The position numbers and the translations under genes are program-made. The notes under the pieces were generated by a model. The model was given only the letters and a program-made list of their open reading frames with translations. It had not been told where the DNA came from and ran no database searches. This document shows, piece by piece, positions 6,746-12,952 of a DNA stretch of 14,091 bases. How positions within the stretch are numbered: position 1 is the stretch's first letter; every line of letters starts with the position of its first letter. The DNA comes from an uncultured Alistipes sp. (lineage in GTDB: Bacteria > Bacteroidota > Bacteroidia > Bacteroidales > Rikenellaceae), in NCBI GenBank assembly GCA_947173915.1, contig CAMWGZ010000016.1, forward strand, positions 1-14,091. Direction: 5' to 3'.

Positions 6746-7519
6746 ATGAATAAGGAGAGGTTGATTTTCGTGACCAACGACGACGGTTACGATTCGCGGG
6801 GAATTCGTGCGGCGATCGAGGTGGCGCGCCGCTTCGGACGGGTAATCGCCGTTGCGCCCGAAACGCCGCAGAGCGGTATGAGTCAGGCCATAACGATCAA
6901 TAATCCGCTCTTCCTGCGGGAGATTTCGAAGGAGGACGGAGTGGAACTGTACTCCTTTTCGGGCACGCCGGTCGATTGCGTGAAGGTCGCTTTCGACCAC
7001 CTGCTGCGCGACCGTCGGGTCGATCTGGCCCTCTCGGGAATCAATCACGGCTCCAATTCGGCGGCCAACATCCTCTATTCGGGTACGATGGGTGCGGCCA
7101 TCGAGTGCAGCTTCTACGGCTGCCCGGCGATCGGACTCTCGCTCGACGACCACAGCGCCGGTGCCGACTTCGACGCTGCGGCGATTTACGGCGCGCGGAT
7201 CGTCGAATCGGTGGTCGCGGCCGATCCTCCGCTGCCGCTCTGCCTGAACGTCAATATTCCCAAAGGGCGGCCCGAGGAGATCCGGGGCGTGCGGGTCTGC
7301 CGGCAGAACAAGGGTTACTGGCGCGAGGACTTTTTCCGCCGCCACGATCCCCGGGGACGCGAATATTTCTGGCTGACGGGCGCTTTCGTCAATAGCGAGC
7401 CGGAGGCCACCGACACCGACGAGTGGGCGCTGGCCAACGGTTATGTCGCAGTGGTGCCCGTGCAGACCGACATGACGGACTACACCCGTCTGGAGTCGCT
7501 GCGGCACATCATCGGTTAG
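6746..7519 (+). CDS. surE: 5'/3'-nucleotidase SurE
   Basis: SurE is a metal-dependent phosphatase acting on nucleoside 5'- and 3'-monophosphates, and in some species on short polyphosphate. The protein has 257 residues, normal for the family. The metal site is seen as TNDDGY (Asp12, Asp13), Ser43 in QSGMSQAIT and Asn100 in SGINHGSN. The further conserved segments SGTPVDCVK (72-80) and [10 protein letters not shown] (111-120) are intact. The C-terminal half carries the usual LNVNIPKG strand and a late TDEWAL...[13 protein letters not shown] stretch. The start is clear because [14 protein letters not shown] gives the family N-terminus. It is the first plus-strand gene of the window and appears to be transcribed alone. 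A 9-bp hairpin without a T run follows the stop. Confidence 0.97.
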   Translation: MNKERLIFVTNDDGYDSRGIRAAIEVARRFGRVIAVAPETPQSGMSQAITINNPLFLREISKEDGVELYSFSGTPVDCVKVAFDHLLRDRRVDLALSGINHGSNSAANILYSGTMGAAIECSFYGCPAIGLSLDDHSAGADFDAAAIYGARIVESVVAADPPLPLCLNVNIPKGRPEEIRGVRVCRQNKGYWREDFFRRHDPRGREYFWLTGAFVNSEPEATDTDEWALANGYVAVVPVQTDMTDYTRLESLRHIIG

Positions 7520-7534
7520 GGCGGCGCGGCGTTT

Positions 7535-7556
7535 CCGGCGGAGGGTTCTCCGCCGG
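7535..7556 (+). terminator. Hairpin after surE, possible weak terminator
   Basis: CCGGCGGAG (7535-7543) pairs perfectly with CTCCGCCGG (7548-7556) around GGTT, 15 bases past the surE stop. There is no T run after it, so it is either an inefficient terminator or a 3'-end stabiliser. Confidence 0.4.
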
Positions 7557-7622
7557 CCGGAAAGCGCTCTTGCGGGGGCTATTTCGCGGCCGCAGCGGTT
7601 TTCCGGTTTTATTTCGCACCTT

Positions 7623-7705
7623 CAGTTCCGCCTCGGACAGTCCGGTCTCGGCAGAAGCAAACCTCCGGTTTGTTTCTGCGCCCGACTTTTCACACTTTGG
7701 CTTCG
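7623..7705 (+). repeat. Decayed copy of the promoter-carrying repeat
   Basis: It resembles the recF-side repeat in layout (TCCGCCTCGG, central inverted repeat, GCCCGACTTTTC, CACTTTG, CTTCG), but the GATAC end and the -7 box are lost. Its central hairpin is the strongest of all copies: 7651-7663 pairs with 7667-7679 around TCC, with only one G-T pair. Confidence 0.5.
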
Positions 7706-7710
7706 TTTCA

Positions 7711-7779
7711 GATACTCCGCCTCGGCAAAATCGCAAACGAACTTGCTTTTGCACTCGCTTATTCGTATCTTTGACTTCG
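7711..7779 (+). repeat. Dispersed copy of the promoter-carrying repeat before the two-component genes
   Basis: This copy matches copy 1 at recF closely but sits in the opposite genome orientation, so again it points at the next gene. It starts GATACTCCGCCTCGGCAAAA, has inverted arms GCAAAA (7725-7730) and TTTTGC (7747-7752), shares CACTCGCTTATTCGTATCTTTG-type sequence at 7752-7773, and ends in ACTTCG. The 382-base spacer 7520-7901 otherwise holds the surE hairpin, the decayed copy and an AT-rich stretch just before the kinase start. Confidence 0.8.
7743..7773 (+). promoter_or_regulatory. Promoter of the two-component operon, inside the repeat
   Basis: TTG (7743-7745), 20 bases and TATCTTTG (7766-7773) match the Bacteroidota consensus with the same spacing as the recF promoter. 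Transcription would start near 7780, leaving a leader of about 120 nt before the kinase ATG at 7902. No other -7 box is seen closer to the gene. Confidence 0.6.
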
Positions 7780-7901
7780 CTGCGGATGCGTCCGGCGCAT
7801 CTCCCGGGCGGGGTGCGGGACGGAACCGGCGCAACGGAGCGTCTCCGGCAGGCCGGACACCGGGTGCAAAAACGAATGTTGAATAAGAAAGAAACGTCTC
7901 T

Positions 7902-8867
7902 ATGTGGATTAAGATCTTGCTCGTCGTGGCCATCCTCGTTCAGGTGGTAGCTTCGGTTTATGCCGTGCGGCTGATCCGTACGACCAAGTACAATTCGATA
8001 TGGATCCTGTTTACCCTCGGATTCACGCTGCTCTCCGTCGAGCGGATCGTGCAGCTGCTGCGGGCCAGCGATCAGGAGATTCCCTACGAAGTGTTCGTCT
8101 GGCTGGGAGTGATCATTTCGGTCAGCATGTCGCTCGGGGTCATGTATGCCTCGAAGCTCTTCCGTTACATCGCCAGCCTCAACCGCCAGCGGCAGCTGCT
8201 GAACAAGCGGATCCTGACGGCCGTGCTGCGCACCGAGGAGAAGTCGCGCTCGCGCTTCTCGAAGGAGCTGCACGACGGCCTGGGTCCGCTGCTCTCGTCG
8301 GCCCGCATGTCGCTCTCGGCGCTGCGGCGCGAGCAGCTCGCGGAGGACCAGCAGGAGATCCTGGCCAACACCACCTACGTGATCGACGAGGCGATCCGCT
8401 CCCTGCGGGAGATCTCGAACAACCTCTCGCCCCACGTGCTCAACGACTTCGGTCTGGCGCGCGGGATTCAGAACTTTGTCGGCAAGAGCGCGACGATCCA
8501 CGACGTGAAGATCCGTTTCGTGACCAACCTGCGCGACGAGCGCTACGATACCGACGTGGAGGTCATCCTCTACCGGGTGGTTTGCGAGCTGATAAACAAC
8601 TCGCTGCGCCATTCGGGCTGCTCGGAGATCAATCTTTCGCTCTCGCGCAGCGGCCGGACCCTCTCGCTCGACTACTCCGACAACGGCAGGGGTTTCGATC
8701 CGGAGGCGCTGACCGATTGCGGCATGGGGCTTTCGAATATCGCTTCGCGCATCAATTCGCTCAGCGGACGGTGCGAGATCACCAGCTCGAAGGGGCGGGG
8801 CATGCAGGCCCGCATCCGGGTGGCGACGGACGGCAGCGCCGTCGGGGAGGAGGCTTCCGGGCAGTGA
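7902..8867 (+). CDS. Sensor histidine kinase, NarL/LuxR-partner type (HisKA_3)
   Basis: A 321-residue membrane kinase that should phosphorylate the response regulator encoded next to it. Three hydrophobic segments (about 3-23, 33-53 and 64-87) have very short links, so there is no sizeable extracellular sensor domain. This layout resembles DesK- or LiaS-like kinases, which sense the membrane itself or another protein. A helical linker leads to the HisKA_3 dimerisation domain with the phospho-acceptor His124 in FSKELHDGLGPLLSSARMSL. The ATPase domain has the N box ELINNSLRHSG (229-239), DNGRGF (260-265) and GMGLSNI (274-280). All catalytic motifs are intact. The ATG at 7902 follows an A-rich stretch and is the only start that keeps the first membrane helix. 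A 93-base gap with no promoter separates it from the regulator gene. The signal is unknown. Confidence 0.94.
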   Translation: MWIKILLVVAILVQVVASVYAVRLIRTTKYNSIWILFTLGFTLLSVERIVQLLRASDQEIPYEVFVWLGVIISVSMSLGVMYASKLFRYIASLNRQRQLLNKRILTAVLRTEEKSRSRFSKELHDGLGPLLSSARMSLSALRREQLAEDQQEILANTTYVIDEAIRSLREISNNLSPHVLNDFGLARGIQNFVGKSATIHDVKIRFVTNLRDERYDTDVEVILYRVVCELINNSLRHSGCSEINLSLSRSGRTLSLDYSDNGRGFDPEALTDCGMGLSNIASRINSLSGRCEITSSKGRGMQARIRVATDGSAVGEEASGQ

Positions 8868-8960
8868 TGAAGAGGGTGCGTCGGGCGCGCGGGCCGTTTG
8901 CGGACGGAGGGTGCGTGCGGGGTGCCGGTTTGTTGTGTCATCAAGAGAAATAGAAGGGTT

Positions 8961-9608
8961 ATGGAGACATGCAGAGTCGTGCTGGTGGACGACCATTCGC
9001 TTTTCCGCAGCGGGCTGAGGGGGCTGCTCGACCGGTGCGCGGGGGTGCGCGTCGTGGGCGAGGCGGCCAGTGGCGAGGAGCTGCTGCGCCTGTTGCCGCA
9101 GAGCGGTGCCGAGGTGGTTTTCATGGACTTCTCCATGCCCGGCATGGACGGGGCCGAGACCGCCGAGCGGGCGCTTGCGCTCGTTCCCGGACTCCGGATC
9201 ATCGCCTTGTCGATGTTCGGCGAGGGCCACTACTACCGCCGTATGGTCGAGGCCGGTGCCCGGGGCTTCCTGATGAAGGACTGCGCGCTGGAGGAGGTGT
9301 TGCAGGCCATCGAGGCGGTGCGCGGCGGCGATACCTACTTCTGCGAGGGGGTGTTGCGCTCGCTCTCCGGAGCGGATGCCGCCGTGTCGGGCGACGGGGA
9401 GGCGGACGACCGGCTGTCGGGGCGGGAGATCGAGATTCTGGTGCGCATCTGCCGGGGCATGTCGAATCAGGAGATCGCCGACGAACTGTTCATTTCGAAG
9501 CGCACGGTCGATAAGCACCGGGCCAATATTCTGGAGAAGACCGGCTGCAAGAACACCGCCGCACTGGTGGTCCACGCCCTGCGCAACGGACTGGTCGATG
9601 TGCCTTAG
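8961..9608 (+). CDS. LuxR/NarL-family response regulator
   Basis: A 215-residue DNA-binding regulator, partner of the preceding kinase. The receiver domain (about 5-122) has the acidic pair Asp10-Asp11, the phospho-acceptor Asp56 in VFMDFSMPGMDG, Ser84 in the switch position and Lys106 in FLMKD. The GerE/LuxR helix-turn-helix lies at about 150-212, with LSGREIEIL, MSNQEIADELFISKRTVDKHRANI and the TAALVVHALRNGLV end. The frame is open from 8898, but METCRVVLVDDH at 8961 gives the standard receiver start and is preceded by AGAAGGG, a fair ribosome binding site. The linker (133-150) is short and acidic. No promoter is seen between kinase and regulator, so they are likely one mRNA. Target genes are unknown. 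The lipoprotein gene downstream has its own promoter and need not be a target. Confidence 0.95.
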   Translation: METCRVVLVDDHSLFRSGLRGLLDRCAGVRVVGEAASGEELLRLLPQSGAEVVFMDFSMPGMDGAETAERALALVPGLRIIALSMFGEGHYYRRMVEAGARGFLMKDCALEEVLQAIEAVRGGDTYFCEGVLRSLSGADAAVSGDGEADDRLSGREIEILVRICRGMSNQEIADELFISKRTVDKHRANILEKTGCKNTAALVVHALRNGLVDVP

Positions 9609-9645
9609 GGCGGCCCGGTGCCGAGGAGAAGGGGTTGCATCGTCC

Positions 9646-9700
9646 GTCCGGCGGGCATGCCGTGTGCCGGACTTTGCCGTATGCTCCCGAATTTTCGGAG
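9646..9700 (+). terminator. Two hairpins after the response regulator, possible terminator
   Basis: GTCCGGC (9646-9652) pairs with GCCGGAC (9666-9672), with an inner GGCATGCC, and is followed by TTT. A second stem pairs CTCCCGAA with TTCGGAG (about 9684-9700, one bulged C). Neither has a long T run at once, though a T-rich stretch appears at 9711-9718. Termination here is plausible because a new promoter starts at 9716. Confidence 0.4.
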
Positions 9701-9715
9701 AATCTTGCGATAATT

Positions 9716-9747
9716 TTTGGAAGAGTGGGGCGGATTGTTTATATTTG
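9716..9747 (+). promoter_or_regulatory. Promoter of the lipocalin-like lipoprotein gene
   Basis: TTTG (9716-9719), 20 bases and TATATTTG (9740-9747) match the Bacteroidota consensus including the fuller TTTG -33 form. Transcription would start near 9754, giving a leader of about 50 nt. The leader contains a small hairpin, GTCCG/CGGAC, at about 9767-9779. Confidence 0.75.
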
Positions 9748-9802
9748 CATGTTGTGAAATGATCCGGTCCGTCACGGACGGGCGAAATTGATAAAAAGAA
9801 TT

Positions 9803-10309
9803 ATGAAAAAATTATTTGGTATTTTTGCGATCGCTCTTTTCGGAGCGGCTTTGGTCGGCTGCGGTAGTAATGAAAATACGCCGGGAGGGGAGGACCCCAA
9901 ACCTGTCGTAGGCGAGAATGGCTGGCACATGGTCAAGTGGGAGGTCGGTTCGGAGGATGCGAACTTCCCGAAGGATGTCTATCTGATCTTCGAAGCGGAG
10001 TCCGACGGCTATACCATGTATCAGGATATCGACTCGCACGGTTTCCGCAAGATCACGGGCGCCTATGCGTTCGATGCCGAGACGAAGGTGCTCAGCGGTA
10101 AATATTCCGACGGCGAGGCGTGGGCCTATTCCTATTCGGTTGCCGGTGCCGACTCGATGATCGGTGCCGAGGGACAGGAGATGACCCTCACGGCCACCAC
10201 CGATGCCGATTACAAGCTGGTGTTCCGCTACGGTGTCGTGCCTCAGGCGGTAATCGACTCGGCGCTGCAGGATGTCCGCAGCCAGGTTTCCGGCGTGAAG
10301 ATTCTGTAA
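9803..10309 (+). CDS. Small lipocalin-like lipoprotein
   Basis: A 168-residue protein with a lipoprotein signal (MKKLFGIFAIALFGAALVGC, lipidated Cys20) and a short polar tether rich in Gly, Asn and Pro. The rest (about 40-150) reads as alternating strands: WHMVKWEV, KDVYLIFEAESDGYTMYQ, ITGAYAFDAETKVLSGKYSDG, WAYSYSVAG, QEMTLTAT and YKLVFRYG. Glycine-rich turns of the form 'GxYxFD...LSGxYSDG' are typical of the small lipocalin-like lipoproteins of Bacteroidota. A C-terminal helix (about 148-162) follows. The upstream TTG at 9788 would add five residues but spoils the signal peptide, so the ATG at 9803 is preferred. Ligand and role are unknown. The gene is a single unit with its own promoter and strong terminator. 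Its AT-rich 5' end contrasts with its neighbours. Confidence 0.85.
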   Translation: MKKLFGIFAIALFGAALVGCGSNENTPGGEDPKPVVGENGWHMVKWEVGSEDANFPKDVYLIFEAESDGYTMYQDIDSHGFRKITGAYAFDAETKVLSGKYSDGEAWAYSYSVAGADSMIGAEGQEMTLTATTDADYKLVFRYGVVPQAVIDSALQDVRSQVSGVKIL

Positions 10310-10329
10310 CAGACGATTTCATACGATTG

Positions 10330-10364
10330 AAAGGCCGGGTCCGAAAGATCCGGCCTTTATTTTT
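10330..10364 (+). terminator. Rho-independent terminator after the lipoprotein gene
   Basis: AAAGGCCGG (10330-10338) pairs with CCGGCCTTT (10350-10358). The stem is extended by three further pairs to a CGAAA loop and followed by ATTTTT. It begins 20 bases past the stop. Its T run is also part of a TATTTTTG -7-like box at 10358-10365. Confidence 0.88.
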
Positions 10365-10365
10365 G
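10358..10365 (+). promoter_or_regulatory. -7-like box overlapping the terminator, possible acetyltransferase promoter
   Basis: TATTTTTG fits TAnnTTTG and lies 17 bases before the acetyltransferase ATG at 10383. No TTG is found 19-20 bases upstream. It is the only promoter-like signal between the terminator and the gene. Confidence 0.35.
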
Positions 10366-10382
10366 CATAATTCGATCGAATC

Positions 10383-10922
10383 ATGATAACACTCCACCGC
10401 ATCCGCACCCGGGATGCCGCACTTTACCGTTTCATGGAGGAGCTGCTCGCGGCCTCCTTTCCGCCGCAGGAGTATCGGGCGCTCGACGCGCTGCGCGAGA
10501 TGACCGACTGCCGGCCCGCTTTCGCCAACCACGTCGTGTGCGACGACGACCGACCCGTGGGACTCCTTACCTGGTGGGACTTCGGGGACTTCCGCTATGT
10601 CGAACACTTCGCCATCCTCTCCTCGCTGCGCAATGCGGGGTACGGGCGGCGCGTGCTGGAGCTGCTGGCCCGGGACTCCTCCGTGCCGCTGGTGCTGGAG
10701 GCCGAGGTCCCCGAGACGGAGACGGCCCGCCGGCGCATCGGGTTCTACGAAAGGGCCGGCTTCGCCGTCTGGGACCGGGAGTACCGCCAGCCGCCCTACC
10801 GCCCGGGCGACGGCTTCCTGCCGATGTGGCTGCTGGTGCGGGGCGCGCCGGAGCGGCTGCCCGAACTGCGCGCGGTGCGCGGGACGATCTACCGCGAGGT
10901 GTACGGCCGGGAGGAGGAGTGA
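10383..10922 (+). CDS. GNAT-family N-acetyltransferase
   Basis: A 179-residue cytoplasmic enzyme expected to move an acetyl group from acetyl-CoA to an unknown amine. The GNAT fold is visible in order. The first helix is at about 11-24. Strands at 49-54 and 58-66 end in VGLLTWWDF. Then comes VEHFAILSSLRNAGYGRRVLELL, whose RNAGYG (83-88) is the acetyl-CoA pyrophosphate loop. Next is the strand VPLVLEAEVP, and the final motif RRIGFYERAGFAVWD (117-131) with the usual Tyr. The C-terminal YRQPPYRPGDGFLPMWLLV stretch completes the sheet. The ATG at 10383 is the first in frame after the terminator. It lies 133 bases before rarA, which has its own promoter, so it may be a single-gene unit. The substrate cannot be told from the sequence. 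Confidence 0.9.
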   Translation: MITLHRIRTRDAALYRFMEELLAASFPPQEYRALDALREMTDCRPAFANHVVCDDDRPVGLLTWWDFGDFRYVEHFAILSSLRNAGYGRRVLELLARDSSVPLVLEAEVPETETARRRIGFYERAGFAVWDREYRQPPYRPGDGFLPMWLLVRGAPERLPELRAVRGTIYREVYGREEE

Positions 10923-11001
10923 ACCTCCCTCGGGAGGTGCGGCGATGCGCTCCTCTCCGGTGCCTGCGCTGCGGCGGGCCGGATGCCGGCGTCTCCGTCC
11001 G

Positions 11002-11032
11002 TTGCCCCGGCGGGGAAAATTGCCTATCTTTG
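11002..11032 (+). promoter_or_regulatory. Promoter of rarA
   Basis: TTG (11002-11004), 20 bases and TATCTTTG (11025-11032) match the Bacteroidota consensus. Transcription would start near 11039, leaving a leader of about 17 nt before the ATG at 11056. Confidence 0.75.
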
Positions 11033-11055
11033 ACCGACCGAAAAGAGAGTTTCTT

Positions 11056-12324
11056 ATGAGTATTCCGCTCGCCGAAAGGCTTCGACCCCATACGCTCGAC
11101 GACTACATCGGGCAGGAGCACCTCGTGGGTAAAAACGGGGTGTTCCGCAAATTCCTCGATACGGGCAACCTCCCCTCGTTCATCCTCTGGGGTCCTCCGG
11201 GCGTGGGCAAGACCACGCTGGCACGGATCGTGGCCAGCGAGCTGAAGCGTCCGTTCTTTACCTTGTCGGCCGTCACGTCGGGGGTAAAGGAGGTGCGCGA
11301 AGCACTCGAGTCGGCCCGCAAGCAGCGTTTCTTCGATACCCGGCCGCCGATTCTGTTCATCGACGAGATCCACCGTTTCAACAAGTCGCAGCAGGATTCG
11401 CTGCTCGGGGCCGTCGAGCAGGGTGTGGTCACGCTGGTGGGTGCCACGACGGAGAATCCCTCCTTCGAAGTGATCCCGCCGCTGCGGAGCCGCTGCCAGA
11501 TCTACATCCTGAAGCCGATGGACGATGCCCAGTTGCAGACGCTGCTCGACCGGGCGCTGCGGACCGATGCGGAGCTGCGCGGGCGGCAGATACGCGTCGA
11601 GCAGACCGAGGCGCTCTTCCGCTTCTCGGGCGGCGATGCGCGCAGACTGCTCAACATTCTGGAGATCGTCGTGGGGGCCGCCGAGGGCGAGGTCACGATA
11701 AACGACAGCCATGTGATCGACTGCCTGCAGCAGAACATCGCCCTCTACGACAAGAACGGCGAGCAGCACTACGACGTGATCTCGGCCTTCATCAAATCGG
11801 TGCGGGGGAGCGACCCCAACGCCGCCGTCTATTACCTGGCCCGCATGCTGGCCGGGGGCGAGGAGCCCCGCTTCATCGCCCGGCGGCTGGTCATCCTCGC
11901 CTCGGAGGACATCGGCCTGGCCAATCCCAACGCCCTGCTGCTGGCCAACGCCTGCTTCGATACGGTCCACAAGATCGGGATGCCCGAGGCGCGCATCACG
12001 CTCGCCGAGACGACGATCTATCTGGCCGCCTCGCCCAAGAGCAACTCCGCCTACCGGGCCATCAACGAGGCGCTGGCGCTGGTCGAGCACGACACGGCCA
12101 ACCGTCCCGTGCCGCTCCACCTGCGCAACGCCCCGACGCAGCTGATGGAGCGCGCCGGCTACGGCAAGGGATACAAGTACGCACACGACTACGGCGGCTT
12201 CGCCGAGCTGGAGTTCATGCCCGAGGGGCTGGAGGGTCGCCGGTTCTACGAACCCAACACCGACAATCCGGCCGAAGAGAAGATCGCCCGGCGGATCGAG
12301 CAGCTGTGGCGGGGGAAATACTGA
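11056..12324 (+). CDS. rarA: Replication-associated recombination protein A (RarA/MgsA), AAA+ ATPase
   Basis: RarA is a tetrameric AAA+ ATPase related to clamp loaders and to eukaryotic WRNIP1/Mgs1. It acts on DNA ends and stalled replication forks together with SSB. The product has 422 residues, normal for the family. It starts MSIPLAERLRPHTLDDYIGQEHL, with Walker A GPPGVGKT (46-53), Walker B LFIDEIHRF (101-109), sensor 1 GATTENPSFE (130-139), the arginine-finger region PPLRSRC (142-148) and the sensor 2 region GGDARRLLN. The C-terminal helical tetramerisation part contains LASEDIGLANP and the family-typical AGYGKGYKYAHDYGG. The frame is open upstream to 10597, but that part overlaps the acetyltransferase gene. 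The ATG at 11056 follows the promoter and gives the conserved start. The phosphoesterase gene begins 32 bases after its stop and probably shares the mRNA. Confidence 0.97.
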   Translation: MSIPLAERLRPHTLDDYIGQEHLVGKNGVFRKFLDTGNLPSFILWGPPGVGKTTLARIVASELKRPFFTLSAVTSGVKEVREALESARKQRFFDTRPPILFIDEIHRFNKSQQDSLLGAVEQGVVTLVGATTENPSFEVIPPLRSRCQIYILKPMDDAQLQTLLDRALRTDAELRGRQIRVEQTEALFRFSGGDARRLLNILEIVVGAAEGEVTINDSHVIDCLQQNIALYDKNGEQHYDVISAFIKSVRGSDPNAAVYYLARMLAGGEEPRFIARRLVILASEDIGLANPNALLLANACFDTVHKIGMPEARITLAETTIYLAASPKSNSAYRAINEALALVEHDTANRPVPLHLRNAPTQLMERAGYGKGYKYAHDYGGFAELEFMPEGLEGRRFYEPNTDNPAEEKIARRIEQLWRGKY

Positions 12325-12356
12325 TGCGCCGGCGACCCGAAACGAAAAAACGAACC

Positions 12357-12854
12357 ATGAAACGCATAGGACTCATATCCGACACGCACGGCACGTTCGA
12401 CCGGACGCTGCAGGACTTCCTCGCGGAGGTCGATGAAATCTGGCACGCGGGCGACATCGGCTCGCTCGAACTGGCCGACCGGATCGCCGCCTTCAAACCC
12501 CTGCGGGCCGTCCGGGGCAATATCGACGGAAGCGACGTGCGGCGCGTCTGCCCCGAATACCTCTCCTTCGACTGCGAGCGGGTCGGGGTGCTCATGACCC
12601 ACATCGGCGGTTATCCGGGCCACTATGCGGCCGGGGCCGCCGAACGCATCCGCACGCTGCGCCCCAGGCTCTTCATCGCCGGACACTCCCACATCCTGAA
12701 GGTCATCTACGACCCGGCCCACGAGCTGCTCCACCTCAATCCCGGGGCGGCCGGCTGCTACGGCTTCCACAAGGTCCGCAGCGCCCTGCGCTTCACGATC
12801 GACGGTGCCGAGATCCGCGACATGGAGATCGGCGAGTGGCCGCGCCTGCGGTAG
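12357..12854 (+). CDS. YfcE/MJ0936-type metallophosphoesterase
   Basis: A 165-residue calcineurin-like phosphoesterase of the small YfcE/MJ0936 class, which hydrolyses simple phosphodiesters in vitro with two bound metals. The biological substrate is usually unknown. Metal ligands are visible as SDTHG (Asp9, His11), HAGDIG (Asp33), RGNID (Asn55), THIGG (His82) and AGHSH (His110, His112). LNPGAAG (about 127-133) is also typical. MKRIGLISDTHG at 12357 is chosen because it gives the standard first strand. An ATG at 12324 overlapping the rarA stop would add 11 basic residues (MRRRPETKKRT) and cannot be excluded. It lies in the rarA unit with no promoter of its own seen. No terminator is recognised in the 98 bases before the next gene. 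Confidence 0.95.
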   Translation: MKRIGLISDTHGTFDRTLQDFLAEVDEIWHAGDIGSLELADRIAAFKPLRAVRGNIDGSDVRRVCPEYLSFDCERVGVLMTHIGGYPGHYAAGAAERIRTLRPRLFIAGHSHILKVIYDPAHELLHLNPGAAGCYGFHKVRSALRFTIDGAEIRDMEIGEWPRLR

Positions 12855-12905
12855 GGGCCGATCCACCTCCCTTTTCGTCCGTTTCGCACCTTCGCCGCTG
12901 CAGGG

Positions 12906-12936
12906 TTGTGCGGGACGGACGAATTTCGTACCTTTG
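12906..12936 (+). promoter_or_regulatory. Promoter of the MATE transporter gene
   Basis: TTG (12906-12908), 20 bases and TACCTTTG (12929-12936) match the Bacteroidota consensus. The predicted start of transcription near 12943 leaves a leader of only 10-16 nt. Confidence 0.72.
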
Positions 12937-12952
12937 CGCTCCCGAATACGAA

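Noticed and set aside
6310..6777. Long N-terminal extension of L19 in an open frame
   Set aside because: It runs through the leader, the divergent promoters and the start of surE. The L19 family starts near 6309.
7509..9575. Minus-strand open frame of 688 codons across the spacer and the two-component genes
   Set aside because: It crosses two genes with clear plus-strand kinase and regulator motifs and includes the repeats. It is a GC-driven shadow.
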